Origin: Vibrio ostreicida
Lineage (GTDB): Bacteria; Pseudomonadota; Gammaproteobacteria; Enterobacterales; Vibrionaceae
Length of the DNA stretch: 64,000 nt
NCBI RefSeq assembly: GCF_013074385.2
Contig: NZ_JABEYA020000007.1
Span: 1 to 64,000 of the forward strand
Direction of reading: 5' to 3'
Shown here one piece after another: positions 53,833-63,529 of the stretch (position 1 is its first letter; each line of letters begins with the position of its first letter). Under the pieces are notes generated by a model. That model was not told where the DNA came from. It saw nothing but the letters and a program-made list of their open reading frames with translations, and made no database searches. A program made the position numbers and the translations under genes.

Positions 53833-55542
53833 ATGAATAATCAAACGTTAGTCGAAAGGTTCATCGACATTGTCGGCCAACAGCACGTGATCACGGAACA
53901 TTCAAAAACGGAATATTATCGCTCTGGGTACCGTTCCGGCAGAGGCCAAGCACTGGCGGTGGTGTTTCCCGGTTCATTAGTTGAACAGTGGCGTCTACTT
54001 CAGGCCGCAGTCGAAGCGAACTGTATTGTGATCATGCAAGCCGCCAAAACCGGTCTGACCGAAGGCTCTGCACCAAGTGGTGACGATTACGACCGAGAAG
54101 TTGTGGTGATCAGTATCATGCGCATCAATTCGCTGCATTTGATTGAAAACGGTGAGCAGATCATCAGTTTACCGGGCGTGAGCCTTCATCAACTCGAGAA
54201 AAAACTCAAGTCCGTTAATCGTGCGCCTCATTCCGTGATTGGTTCTTCTTCAATTGGGGCGACCGTTGTTGGCGGTATTGCCAACAACTCCGGTGGTGCG
54301 TTGGTCAAACGCGGCCCCGCGTATACGGAATTAGCACTGTTTGGTCAGGTCACCCAAGAAGGCAAACTGGAGCTTGTGAACCATTTGGGCATAGACGGCC
54401 TTGGTGACACGCCAGAAGAGATTCTGGCTAATGTTGAAAAGGGTAATTTTGACCCGTCTAAGATTGTCCGTAGTGATGCCATGGCATCAGACAAAGAGTA
54501 CGAGGCGCGCGTTCGTGACGTCGACGCTGAAACGCCTTCGCGTTTTAATGCCGACTCCAGACGTCTGTTTGAAGCCAGTGGCTGTGCAGGCAAGCTCGCA
54601 GTGTTTGCAGTCCGTGTCGATACCAACCCCGTCGCTGAAAAAGAGCAGCTTTTCTACATCGGCTGTAACAACCCAGAGAAGATGACGACGCTGCGCCGTG
54701 ACATACTTAGTGGCTTTAAACACCTGCCAGAAATGGGCGAATACATGCATCGTGATATTTTCAATCTGGCAGAAACTTACGGCAAAGATGTCTTCCTGTC
54801 GATTCATTACCTAGGCACTGACAAGTTACCCAAGTTCTTTGCGCTAAAAGCAAAAGTTGAGTCGATTCTAAAACGCATTCCGTTTGTATCAAAAGATTTG
54901 CCTGATACCACACTCTACTGGCTGAGCAAACTGTTCCCGCAGCACCTTCCTAAGCGCATGTTGGAATTCAGAGACAAGTACAAACACCATCTGATCCTAA
55001 AAATGAGTGATGGCGGCATCGATGAAGCGAAAGCTTACCTAGAGAACGTTTGGTCTAAGCAGGACGGATGTGAATACTTTGTTTGTAATGCCGATGAAGG
55101 CAAGAAAGCCTTGCTCCACCGCTTTGCGGCTGCGGGTGCAGCTATACGCTACGAAACCATCCACTCCAACGAAGTCGAAGACATTCTGGCGCTGGATATT
55201 GCTCTACGCCGAAACGACATTAACTGGGTAGAGCAGCTACCAGAAGAGATCACCAAGGACTTAGTAATGGGTCTCTACTACGGTCACTTTATGTGTCATG
55301 TCTTTCATCAGGATTACATCTTCAAAAAAGGGGCGGATACAAAGAAGATCAAACAGAAAATGCTTGAGCTTCTCACTCAGAAAGGCGCCAAATACCCAGC
55401 AGAGCATAACGTAGGCCACCTTTATGAAGCGGAAAAGCAGCTTCAGGAGTTCTATCACTCATTGGATCCGACCAATACCTTTAATCCGGGTATCGGCAAG
55501 ATGAGTAAGTACAAACGTAATTGCAGTTGCTGTGGCGGTTAA
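53833..55542 (+). CDS. dld: Quinone-dependent D-lactate dehydrogenase (FAD)
   Basis: 569 residues, as long as E. coli Dld (571). N-terminal FAD-binding PCMH-type domain (GVSLHQLEKKLK, GSSSIGATVVGGIANNSGG), then the Dld-specific membrane-associated domain and C-terminus with HNVGHLY and PTNTFNPGIGKMSK. Oxidises D-lactate to pyruvate at the inner membrane and passes electrons to quinone. Ends in CSCCGG. Confidence 0.97.
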   Translation: MNNQTLVERFIDIVGQQHVITEHSKTEYYRSGYRSGRGQALAVVFPGSLVEQWRLLQAAVEANCIVIMQAAKTGLTEGSAPSGDDYDREVVVISIMRINSLHLIENGEQIISLPGVSLHQLEKKLKSVNRAPHSVIGSSSIGATVVGGIANNSGGALVKRGPAYTELALFGQVTQEGKLELVNHLGIDGLGDTPEEILANVEKGNFDPSKIVRSDAMASDKEYEARVRDVDAETPSRFNADSRRLFEASGCAGKLAVFAVRVDTNPVAEKEQLFYIGCNNPEKMTTLRRDILSGFKHLPEMGEYMHRDIFNLAETYGKDVFLSIHYLGTDKLPKFFALKAKVESILKRIPFVSKDLPDTTLYWLSKLFPQHLPKRMLEFRDKYKHHLILKMSDGGIDEAKAYLENVWSKQDGCEYFVCNADEGKKALLHRFAAAGAAIRYETIHSNEVEDILALDIALRRNDINWVEQLPEEITKDLVMGLYYGHFMCHVFHQDYIFKKGADTKKIKQKMLELLTQKGAKYPAEHNVGHLYEAEKQLQEFYHSLDPTNTFNPGIGKMSKYKRNCSCCGG

Positions 55543-55568
55543 AAGCCCTAATGCTACCATCAAACGTA

Positions 55569-55607
55569 CTCTGAGCTTTTTCAGTTCTTAATTCAAAGAG
55601 CTCAGAG
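55569..55607. terminator. Probable bidirectional terminator between dld and the LysR gene
   Basis: 9-bp perfect stem CTCTGAGCT/AGCTCAGAG with a 21-nt loop, between convergent genes, followed by TTTT on the plus side. Confidence 0.6.
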
Positions 55608-55619
55608 GCCTTTTCACGA

Positions 55620-56588
55620 TCACAGTGCAGCCTCACCCAAAGCCACATTATTCTGACTCCAACCAAATTTTTCGCACAGTACATTAAGTTGGTTCAGCTC
55701 ATTTTGAGTCTGTTCGACCAACCAATTAAGGATTTCACTGATCATAGGCGAGTGATTGCGCTGACAACAATAGTACTGCCAGTCGCTATGTTGAAGTGAA
55801 AGCTGTTCAGGGCATTTGAGAAACTCACGCTTGAGTTCAGGTAATACCAACAGCAGATCTGTCACTGTCACTCCCTGACCGGACAAACAAGCACTTAGCG
55901 CTAAATCCAAGCTGAAAAACACCGTATCCCTGCCCTTTTTAGCTCCTTTCAGATCAACGTTGTTTAACCAGTTTTTCCAGTCCTGATGATCGAGGGTGGC
56001 GTGCAGATGTGGCAACGTCAGAACGTCACTTAACTGAATATGCTGCTTAGATAAGGATTCAGCGTAGACTGGTGCCATAAACTCATCTCGCAAAAAAGTC
56101 ACATCCGAACGATTCTGGTATCGCTCACGTTTTCGCGTGTTAACGATCAGCAGATCGCAGTCTTCAGAATCCAGTGGCGGGTCTTCTTCAATCGATGGGA
56201 TGATGACAATCTCGTGCTCAGGGTATCGCTCATTGAGCATCGCAACCTTCGGCATCAGAATGCGTGTGGCATAACTGAGGGCACTTTTTATCACAATACG
56301 CTTCTTATTCGGCAGCGCCCACTGAGTAATCAAGCCATCCAATGCAATGTAGTTTTTACGTAGCACTTCATAGAGGTCTTTCCCTTGCGTCGTTAACTCA
56401 ATCGCTCGATGTTTTCGGTTCACTAGGGATGCTTTTAGCTCATCTTCGAGCTGTTTTATTTGACGACTGACTGCACTTTGAGTGACGTTAAGCTCATCAG
56501 CCGCTTTGGTAAAGCTCATAAGGCGTGCTACAGATTCAAAGACTTTCAATCCGTTGTGTGAATAAGGAAGATGGCGATAAGGGGACAT
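55620..56588 (-). CDS. LysR-type transcriptional regulator (GcvA-like)
   Basis: 322 residues. HNGLKVFESVARLMSFTKAADELNVTQSAVSRQIKQLE is the winged HTH. Opens MSPYRHLPYS like GcvA/AmpR-type members. Divergent from the MATE gene with ~100 bp between and convergent with dld; it could regulate either. Confidence 0.93.
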   Translation of the reverse strand: MSPYRHLPYSHNGLKVFESVARLMSFTKAADELNVTQSAVSRQIKQLEDELKASLVNRKHRAIELTTQGKDLYEVLRKNYIALDGLITQWALPNKKRIVIKSALSYATRILMPKVAMLNERYPEHEIVIIPSIEEDPPLDSEDCDLLIVNTRKRERYQNRSDVTFLRDEFMAPVYAESLSKQHIQLSDVLTLPHLHATLDHQDWKNWLNNVDLKGAKKGRDTVFFSLDLALSACLSGQGVTVTDLLLVLPELKREFLKCPEQLSLQHSDWQYYCCQRNHSPMISEILNWLVEQTQNELNQLNVLCEKFGWSQNNVALGEAAL

Positions 56589-56690
56589 AATTCACTTGCA
56601 TGATCTGAACTCATGTAAGAATGGCATAAATGTCATTTGAAGGCCAGAGAGTAAACTCGTACCTTATTGTGATAAAGATCACGAGGCACA

Positions 56691-58031
56691 ATGAAAAAAA
56701 TTCTCTCTCTGGCATTTCCACTGATAATTTCGCAGCTCATCGCTATGGCACTGGTTCTGACTGATGTTGGGATGATGTCGCGACTCAGTGTGTCTGCGCT
56801 GGCAGCAGGAGGATTGGGGGCATCCATCTACAGTTTCGTCTTTATTGTGGCGAGCAGCACCGTGGGTTGTGTGGCGAACTTAATTGCGATTGCTTATGGT
56901 CAACGTATTGCGAGGCCGGAATACGGCAATCAGCAGATCCGCTTAGCGGTAAAAGGGGCCGTGCTACTGACGGTGATCCTGTCTGCGATATTGACCTTAT
57001 GTTTTGCTTACGCGCCGCAACTACTGGTACTGGCGAAGCAGCCTCAGGAGCTCGCTGGCCCAGCAATGGAATACCTAGATGCGTTAAAATGGGCCATGCT
57101 GCCATCTCTGATGTTACTGGTGTTGCGCGGCTTAACCAGCGCGCTTGGCAATGTGCGCTCAATCATGGTGATGTCATTACTGACCGTTGCGCTCAACGTA
57201 CCTATCAGCTATTTGCTTGCTTTCCAGCTAGAATTAGGCTTGGCAGGACTTGGGGCGGGTACTGCTTTGGCAGCGTTTATCGTAATGCTAGGCTACGGCT
57301 ACTGGGTGTTTAAACGCCCTGAATACATGCCGTTCGCACCGTGGAAAAATACACAAGAATACTCACTATCATTGCTTAAACCTTTACTGGCGATGGGTTT
57401 ACCTATAGCACTGGCTGCGCTTCTTGAACACGGCCTGATTTACGGCGGTACCTTGATGGCAGGCACCATCAGCATCGCCGCGCTCGCATTGCACCAAATT
57501 CTGCTGCAATGCCTAAGCTTCACTTGGAACATCAACTTTGGTTTCTCTCAAGCCGCAGCAATTCTGGTTGGGCAGGACTACGGTGCGGAAGACTATGACG
57601 GTATTAAGCGTACCGCCCTACGTAGCTTTGGTCTGACGACAGTGATCAGCGCAGTGCTGGCAGGTGTGTTTATGTTATGGCCTGCGCTGATCGGCTCCAT
57701 TTTCAATCTGGATGCCGAGCTTTCAACACTGCTCGTCGCCGTTCTTTGGGTAATCGCGCTCTCTTTTATTGTTGACGCATGGCAACTACTGGCGATTAAC
57801 CTGCTTCGCGGTATGAAGATTGTTGTTGGCCCGACTGTCGTCACCGCTGTTGGCTACTGGCTGTTTGGTCTGCCTACTGCATGGCTGCTACTGCCAGACT
57901 TTGGTTTAGGTGGCATCTGGGGCGGTATCGGTATTGGTCTAGGTGTAACTGGTGTACTGCTACTTATTCAGCTACTGTTGGCGATTAAGAAGCAACGCAA
58001 TACAGATCCTCTTGCCCTAGCCATGGGTTAG
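56691..58031 (+). CDS. MATE family multidrug/Na+ efflux pump
   Basis: 446 residues, 12 membrane segments. LAFPLIISQLIAMALVLTDVGMMSRLSVSALAAGGLG is the MATE start, and the two halves show the internal repeat (ALLEHGLIYGGTLMAG....FGFSQAAAILVGQDYGA). Exports cationic compounds in exchange for Na+ or H+. Confidence 0.95.
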   Translation: MKKILSLAFPLIISQLIAMALVLTDVGMMSRLSVSALAAGGLGASIYSFVFIVASSTVGCVANLIAIAYGQRIARPEYGNQQIRLAVKGAVLLTVILSAILTLCFAYAPQLLVLAKQPQELAGPAMEYLDALKWAMLPSLMLLVLRGLTSALGNVRSIMVMSLLTVALNVPISYLLAFQLELGLAGLGAGTALAAFIVMLGYGYWVFKRPEYMPFAPWKNTQEYSLSLLKPLLAMGLPIALAALLEHGLIYGGTLMAGTISIAALALHQILLQCLSFTWNINFGFSQAAAILVGQDYGAEDYDGIKRTALRSFGLTTVISAVLAGVFMLWPALIGSIFNLDAELSTLLVAVLWVIALSFIVDAWQLLAINLLRGMKIVVGPTVVTAVGYWLFGLPTAWLLLPDFGLGGIWGGIGIGLGVTGVLLLIQLLLAIKKQRNTDPLALAMG

Positions 58032-58067
58032 TCGGTAGTATCGCTTCAACCATGAGTGAGAGAAGCG

Positions 58068-58526
58068 ATGACAGACCTCGATATTGAATTTGAACACATT
58101 TTTCTGGAAGTAAAAGCCGAACGCTGGCACAGCATCGAACGATTCTATTTTAGCTATTTTTGCTTCCGGGAAAATTACCTCACTAAGAAAGGCAAGCCAG
58201 ATTGGGAACTCGCTCGTCAGCGCTGCCTACGTTCCAGCTCCCTCACTATCATTAAACACGCTGAGCTTGAACCGCTGGTTCCACACGATGTGATCACCGG
58301 AGAAATTAAACGTTACTGGCGAGATGGTATACTCACGCCGCGCGCATTACGTCGAATTCTGGATAACTTACTTCACTATGTAACTATTTCTAAGCAAGAG
58401 CTCGCAGAACTAAAAAAAGCTGGCCTACAGAAGGCAATGCCAGCTTGTTGGTATAGCAGTAAAACAAAAAAATCAAATTTAAGGTTTAAAACTCTGAATA
58501 TCTGTATTGAACTTCACAGTCAATAA
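58068..58526 (+). CDS. Conserved hypothetical protein
   Basis: 152 residues if the ATG at 58068 is used; GTG at 58056 is an alternative. Charged, helical, with HSIERFYFSYFCFRENYL and RRILDNLLHYVTISKQEL; no membrane segment. Only 36 bp after the MATE gene, same strand. Not recognised. Confidence 0.65.
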   Translation: MTDLDIEFEHIFLEVKAERWHSIERFYFSYFCFRENYLTKKGKPDWELARQRCLRSSSLTIIKHAELEPLVPHDVITGEIKRYWRDGILTPRALRRILDNLLHYVTISKQELAELKKAGLQKAMPACWYSSKTKKSNLRFKTLNICIELHSQ

Positions 58527-58529
58527 CGA

Positions 58530-58856
58530 CTAGCTTGAGCCGTGAGAAAATTGAACTTGCGTTATATCGACCCAGTTTTGTATTCCAACATAGTCATTCG
58601 TTGGATCAGTTAAACTCCCACTTGTCTGTTGACTAAATATACCATTACCTGGAGCGTAATCGACACTTGGCGATGTTTCAGCATCATTTATCGTTATATT
58701 TACGGGAGTGGAAGGGGTTATGGCTTGAATTTGTTGTTTCATCTCCGCCCATATACTGCTGTTACTTGTGACATTTAGGTCTTTATTAAGCCGAAAGCCG
58801 AGTGATCTTTCTGTGACAACATTATCCTTGGTTAATGTGTAAGTTCGCAGTCCTGT
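58530..58856 (-). pseudogene. Fragment of a secreted or pilin-like protein, 5' part missing
   Basis: Minus-strand frame LRTYTLTKDNVVTERSL... to IWAEMKQQIQAITPSTPV and ending VDITQVQFSHGSS, about 105 codons, is open without a start and joins the end of a LacI-family fragment. The Thr/Ser/Asn-rich, Cys-poor composition suggests an exported pseudopilin-like protein, but the family is not certain. Confidence 0.4.
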
Positions 58857-59070
58857 TCAACCGAGTCAATTTTTACAGGTAAACAATCCAGAATGTCGTA
58901 GTTATCGAAGGTCGCCAAGCGAATATCTTCACCCAGCATGTTCTTCTCGGTCAAAAAACGCAAAACCCATGTTCTCTAGGTCTGGAATAACTAACCCTAC
59001 GGTATAGGTCTGCTTAGACTTGAGCGCTCTGGCGTAGATACTCAGCTTGTAATAATTGTCTCAACATAAT
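58850..59070 (-). pseudogene. Remnant of a LacI/Cra-family repressor
   Basis: Two pieces in different frames: YARALKSKQTYTVGLVIPDL and ENMGFAFFDRE correspond to the end of the HTH and the start of the effector domain, while GEDIRLATFDNYDILDCLPV and KIDSVEQDCEL resemble the C-terminal part. The ~180 residues in between are missing, so it is a deletion relic. Confidence 0.6.
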
Positions 59071-59100
59071 AACTGGCAGCAACTGGAAGTCATTTAGTCT

Positions 59101-59205
59101 GCAGTAAAATGGGCCAACGGCTGTGGCGCACTTGCCACTACGCAGAAAGGCGAGATGACTGCCCTACCTTGCTATCAGGCACTTGAAGAATATATCCAGA
59201 AGTAG
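59101..59205 (+). pseudogene. C-terminal remnant of a fructokinase (PfkB family)
   Basis: 34 codons reading WANGCGALATTQKGEMTALP followed by a stop after YIQK. This is the conserved C-terminus of PfkB-type fructokinases, with a proper terminator (59228-59255) following. With the LacI remnant it marks a lost sugar-utilisation locus. Confidence 0.65.
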
Positions 59206-59227
59206 TGGAAAAGAAGCTCTGGATAAC

Positions 59228-59255
59228 AAAAAAGGCAGAAAAATCTGCCTTTTTT
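59228..59255 (+). terminator. Rho-independent terminator of the lost fructokinase gene
   Basis: AAAAAAGGCAG-AAAAAT-CTGCCTTTTTT: strong GC stem with flanking A/T pairs. Confidence 0.85.
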
Positions 59256-59382
59256 GTGTATCAGTCATAACCGCTAAAAATTAGCAAAGTAGGCTAGTCT
59301 GAAAATAGAGTGTTCTGATTTATTAGCTTCTAAAAAACTTCAACTGTATCTTTGTAAACGAGCTAACGTCGTTTCTTTTTAC

Positions 59383-60081
59383 TTATAGATATTCAGTTAA
59401 TCTTTCACCGGCTCGTTCTAAAGCAAGGTGTACAACCTTTGTAATTTCAGGGTACCCGTTATCAGGATCATCCCAGTCAACATTTTCAGGCAAAGCAACC
59501 TGTTCATTAATTTGGTGATCCATAACAATCTTGTTGTCCGATAAGTCCACCAGCTTTACATGAGTAGAGACATAACCTCTCGGTTGACTAAGCGGTATGA
59601 AGCCGTAATAGTCCCGAATAGTACCGGATGCCAAAACCTGAATAACAAGCAAATGACTTGCAGAGTATTGCTCTTTCAATTCGGCTAAATCATAACCGAA
59701 AAAACCATCCTTTTGCTGAGCTTTTGGAAGTTTATCAGCGTCAGAGGTTTTGTAATATTCTGGAAGTACTTCACTTGTACCGCCTCGCAGTTCAATTAGT
59801 TGAACAATAGCCGACTTACTTAGCTCAAACTTGTCATGGGATAAGGTATGAATATGCGATTCAACACCATCAGTGACAATCTCATTGATTGCCATATCAA
59901 GTAAACCTTCCCCACCCATGCGGTGCGCGTCCATCTCTGGAGGCTGAACAAATGCAATTGCGATATTTTTCTCTCCCCCCGTCTCCCAGAAGTTTGTTGG
60001 TATATCCATAGCCTTCTTAGATACACATCCCGAAAGGAATAGAACAAAAAAAAGACAACTGATCAGCTTTACAATTCTCAT
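59383..60081 (-). CDS. Lipoprotein, unknown
   Basis: 232 residues from ATG at 60081. Lipoprotein signal peptide LISCLFFVLFLSGC with lipobox LSGC; a longer frame to 60141 would ruin it. The mature part has DMAINEIVTDGVESHI, ASHLLVIQVLASGTIRDYYGFIP and KLVDLSDNKIVMDHQI, a pattern of outer-membrane assembly-type lipoproteins. Asp at +2 is absent (Val), so outer-membrane sorting is likely. Confidence 0.85.
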   Translation of the reverse strand: MRIVKLISCLFFVLFLSGCVSKKAMDIPTNFWETGGEKNIAIAFVQPPEMDAHRMGGEGLLDMAINEIVTDGVESHIHTLSHDKFELSKSAIVQLIELRGGTSEVLPEYYKTSDADKLPKAQQKDGFFGYDLAELKEQYSASHLLVIQVLASGTIRDYYGFIPLSQPRGYVSTHVKLVDLSDNKIVMDHQINEQVALPENVDWDDPDNGYPEITKVVHLALERAGERLTEYL

Positions 60082-60206
60082 TGAGTTATTCTCTGGATTA
60101 TTAAGAGAGCGCAAACTAATAACCAAGACATATAGACGCAATGATCAAAATACAATCGTGATTCAGGTCAACATTTTTTGAAAAACGCCGATTGGTTCCA
60201 GTTATT

Positions 60207-60873
60207 TTACAAGCAAAACGCTTCATTTCTGGGATGGCCCTTCTCCCAAAGAGCAGCATTCTTTCTAGGCGGTATTAACGGAGTACAACCTTCTTTTTCA
60301 GAGTCTCATGGCAGTTTTTTATGCCATAAGCGCCATCGGCCAAGACGGCAATGACCTTTCGGCGCAGAGAGTTGAACAACGTTGGTAGGACTTCACTATC
60401 ACCAACATTGACAAGGCTGACTTCTGCACTAATCGCTTCGTGAGTATCTACAGCTAGGTGCAGTTTGCACCATGCTTTTTTACTTTCCACTCACCCTCGC
60501 CAAAGACTTTGAGGCCTGTAGAGTCAATGGCTATATGACAAATAGCCCCTCTAGAATTATTGCGATATTTGATCGGAACCGTCTTCGAGCGTTTACTCAT
60601 AAAGGTGTGGTCAGGGGACGTCAGAGGCACATTAAATAATTCGAAGACCGAGTCAATAAAGCCTTGAAGTGCCCGTAGTGGCAGAGAGAAGATGCCCTTA
60701 ATCATCAAGGCAGTTTCAATCACTGTATCTGAGTACTGGAAGCCTCTACCACGCTTACCATGATGGGTTTTGCATTGCCATGCCTCATCTATCCAGAACG
60801 TAACTGAACCACACTTGCAAAGAGCCTTATTGTACTCCGCCCAGTGAGTTATCTTCTTTTTTGCTTAACCCAT
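60207..60873 (-). pseudogene. IS5-family transposase, decayed
   Basis: Reads ITHWAEYNKALCKCGSVTFW, then LRALQGFIDSVFELF, AIDSTGLKVFGEGEWKVKKHG, KLHLAVDTHEAISAEVSLV, LADGAY, and NAALWEKGHPRNEAF, which is an IS5 (IS903-like) transposase. Breaks: a stop at codon 3 (ATG GGT TAA), a frameshift near 60490, another near 60290. IS ends were not determined. Confidence 0.85.
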
Positions 60874-61376
60874 GTCACCGCCGTTCTACCCATTACAAAG
60901 GATCAGAGCGCAGGATTTGACAAAGGTTCAACTGATTTAGGCAAAAACGCCCTTGTGCACTATCAGCCATAAAGATATTGTTGACATTTACAACGGAAAT
61001 AAGGTCGTGTCTCTAAAAATTCGATATTCGAGCCTATCACACTGAATAAAGAGTATACGCCAATAGTCAAACATCAAAAGTTTTCAGAAATTTGCACTTA
61101 AGTGAATTCTTACTCTTGTATCATCTTGCCTATATTGAGGTCCGATTCTTACATAGACAAGCTAAAATACAAAATAATAATTCAAACGACATTGATTACC
61201 TTTCAAATCTTGTACTCCGTGAGGAAGTTAATGCTTTTCAGATCACCTAAATCATTGAAAAATGGACATTGATACTGGATTAATTTTGCAAAAACATTTA
61301 GATTTGTGTAACAAACTTAAATAAAGGTGATTTGTTTAATTATATAAGAATCAACATTAAGCCTGACTGAATAATA
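60874..61376. other. Intergenic, about 500 bp, promoter region of the 61.4-64 kb operon
   Basis: No gene found. AT-rich from 61080 onward; the operon promoter should lie here. No repeat or operator palindrome was recognised. Confidence 0.4.
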
Positions 61377-61883
61377 ATGATAGATAAAATAATAAACCTT
61401 ATAGCCAGAAGTAAAAAAGGGACTGGTGGAGTTAAGTTGCTTGCCCAAGAAATGGGGATTAAGTACAGTACGCTGTACAGCCTATATTCTGGCAAGAATA
61501 GTAACCCCACCATTGATACGGTTGGAAAGATTTGTGATTACTACAACATCACTTTCTCCGATCTTTCTGATGAAGCAGAAACACCTCATCATTTTGATTC
61601 TTTACACCCTGAAATTGTCAGGCTGTCTCAACATGAAGGTGTGGATATATTCATTAAAAACAATCACCTTATTGATACTTTACCCAAAAACAGCCAGTTG
61701 ATCTTTGAAAAATTCACACCTCCTTTGAAAAACAAAAATCACTATATTTGTCTCACAGAAACTGGTGAAATTGTCTTGAGAAAAGCCATTGAAGAAGATA
61801 ATAACTTTTTATTTATCTCTTCCAATAGAATATTTCACAAGAATGATTGTCCAATAATGCAACTTAAGAATGTCAAAATATAA
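61377..61883 (+). CDS. XRE-family transcriptional regulator
   Basis: 168 residues. HTH: GGVKLLAQEMGIKYSTLYSLYSGKNSNPTIDTVGKICDYYN. The C-terminal part (FTPPLKNKNHYICLTETGEIVLRKAI) resembles peptidase S24/LexA-like or effector regions without the catalytic Ser-Lys pair. First gene of the operon; overlaps the next gene by 14 bases. Confidence 0.85.
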   Translation: MIDKIINLIARSKKGTGGVKLLAQEMGIKYSTLYSLYSGKNSNPTIDTVGKICDYYNITFSDLSDEAETPHHFDSLHPEIVRLSQHEGVDIFIKNNHLIDTLPKNSQLIFEKFTPPLKNKNHYICLTETGEIVLRKAIEEDNNFLFISSNRIFHKNDCPIMQLKNVKI

Positions 61884-62190
61884 CTTTTTCAAAATAAGAA
61901 TAAAACGTTCTCGACTCTATTCTATCGATGGATTGGTGGGGTTTATAGATAAAGAGATTTTTCGACACGCTTATATTGACAAACACGACGTCGATCTTCA
62001 CAACGGAAAGTATTCAATTTCTGACAAACGGATCCGTGCGATCAATGTAAAAGAAAAAACCATCGAAATGGAAATATCTGATATTCCAGTGACTGTGACG
62101 ATGAAAAGCCTGCTTACCCCTTCAATCAGACAAGAGCTCAATATTAGTAATGAAAACTTTGTCGCTATCTATCGCCAAATGGAGCAATAA
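61870..62190 (+). CDS. Hypothetical protein
   Basis: 106 residues: basic N-terminus MSKYNFFKIRIKRSRLYSID, mostly beta in prediction by eye, ending LNISNENFVAIYRQMEQ. No membrane segment or known motif. Sits between the regulator and the transporter gene, only 3 bases from the latter. Confidence 0.7.
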   Translation: MSKYNFFKIRIKRSRLYSIDGLVGFIDKEIFRHAYIDKHDVDLHNGKYSISDKRIRAINVKEKTIEMEISDIPVTVTMKSLLTPSIRQELNISNENFVAIYRQMEQ

Positions 62191-62193
62191 TCA

Positions 62194-62826
62194 ATGAACG
62201 TACTAGAAAGATCGACCATGCTTGCGACTCTCGGTCTGTGCTGTTTCCTAACCGCTTCCAACATGGCTGCAGCAAAAGCGGTTGAATTCTTCGGTATCCA
62301 CCTAACTGCGGGATTCTTCACCTATCCGTTTGTTTACCTCTTCTCTTCCATCATCATGGCGACACGCTCTCCAGATGTGTACTTCAAATGTATTACCTTT
62401 GCCTATTTCGGTTATCTGTCGTTTATCAGCCTGATGTACATTGCAGCGATTCTGCCCGGCGTCAACGCCGAGTCGACTTACAACAAGAGTTTTGACCTAA
62501 TCTACAGCCTAAGTAACTACCGCATTTATTTATCCTCATTGTGCGCCTACTTCGTTTCCATGTTTTTGTTTGGTGTACTGTTCAACTCACTGAACATTGA
62601 AAGCATCGCAATCAGAATTGCGTTGGCGACACTGATCGTCGCCCTCGCCGACGTAAACCTATTCCTAATCCTTGCCTTCTGGGGCGTGAAAGAAAGCAGT
62701 TTACTGCTGGATATTATGTTCTGGGCAAGCATTAAAAAACTCGTCGCACAGCTAGTTCTATTGGGTCCTACCCTCTTAATTATCAATCTTATCAGGAATA
62801 AACATGAATACTGTGTTTCAAATTAG
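62194..62826 (+). CDS. VUT/YhhQ-family transporter (queuosine precursor type)
   Basis: 210 residues, about six membrane segments. LTASNMAAAKAVEFFG, FTYPFVYLFSSIIMATRS, and LADVNLFLILAFWGV resemble YhhQ/VUT proteins, which move queuosine precursors (preQ0/preQ1/queuine). Substrate here unproven. Translationally coupled to the phosphoesterase gene (23-bp overlap). Confidence 0.75.
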   Translation: MNVLERSTMLATLGLCCFLTASNMAAAKAVEFFGIHLTAGFFTYPFVYLFSSIIMATRSPDVYFKCITFAYFGYLSFISLMYIAAILPGVNAESTYNKSFDLIYSLSNYRIYLSSLCAYFVSMFLFGVLFNSLNIESIAIRIALATLIVALADVNLFLILAFWGVKESSLLLDIMFWASIKKLVAQLVLLGPTLLIINLIRNKHEYCVSN

Positions 62827-63529
62827 CGATTGCCATTTGAGCGATGAGTCGAGCTTCCAAAATCTAGAAAAGGCGTTGAGTGTTGCAAACGCTGATAGCG
62901 ACTGCGACACTATTCTACTCACAGGTGATATCTGTTGTGGCCCTAAACCAGGCGATTATACAAAACTGCTAAGCTTTGTTTCCAAACACGTTAATAACAA
63001 ACAAGTTTACGCCATTGCGGGTAACCATGACGATATCGTTTTGATGAAAAATGAGCTGAAAGGCTCTTTGATTCAGGTGGTGGATCAATGTGAGATTGCA
63101 GGGCGTGATTTCATCTTCCTCGACTCAAGCCAGAAGCCTATTGATGCTCGACACCCTCTCGGCTCAGGCAGAATAGACAATCGTGGAATCGCTCACCTGA
63201 GAAAGCAAATCCGCAAAAAAAAAGCCCCCATTGTGGTCATGCATCACCCAATCATACGTGTTGGGTCAGAGTGGATGAAAGCCATCTGCCTTGAGAACGA
63301 CCAGCAAATATTCAATATCCTTAGGCAATCTGGTGTCAGAGAGGTTATTTGTGGCCATGGCCATGATCATATCACCTGCACCAAAGAAGGCATCACACAG
63401 TACATGGCGCCAGCAACCGCTTATGGATTTGATCACTCTATTCCAGAATACAATCGAAGTGAACGTATCGGAATGAACAAATTTACTATTTCAAAACAAA
63501 CAATAACTGTAAATGAGGTTGTGCTATGA
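62804..63529 (+). CDS. Calcineurin-like metallophosphoesterase (CpdA-like)
   Basis: 241 residues. All metal motifs are present: QISDCHL (D-x-H), LLTGDICCG (GD), AIAGNHDD (GNHD), VVMHHP and CGHGHDH (GHxH). Similar to cAMP phosphodiesterase CpdA in layout. Likely hydrolyses a phosphoester or phosphodiester; substrate unknown. Overlaps the next gene by ATGA. Confidence 0.93.
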   Translation: MNTVFQISDCHLSDESSFQNLEKALSVANADSDCDTILLTGDICCGPKPGDYTKLLSFVSKHVNNKQVYAIAGNHDDIVLMKNELKGSLIQVVDQCEIAGRDFIFLDSSQKPIDARHPLGSGRIDNRGIAHLRKQIRKKKAPIVVMHHPIIRVGSEWMKAICLENDQQIFNILRQSGVREVICGHGHDHITCTKEGITQYMAPATAYGFDHSIPEYNRSERIGMNKFTISKQTITVNEVVL

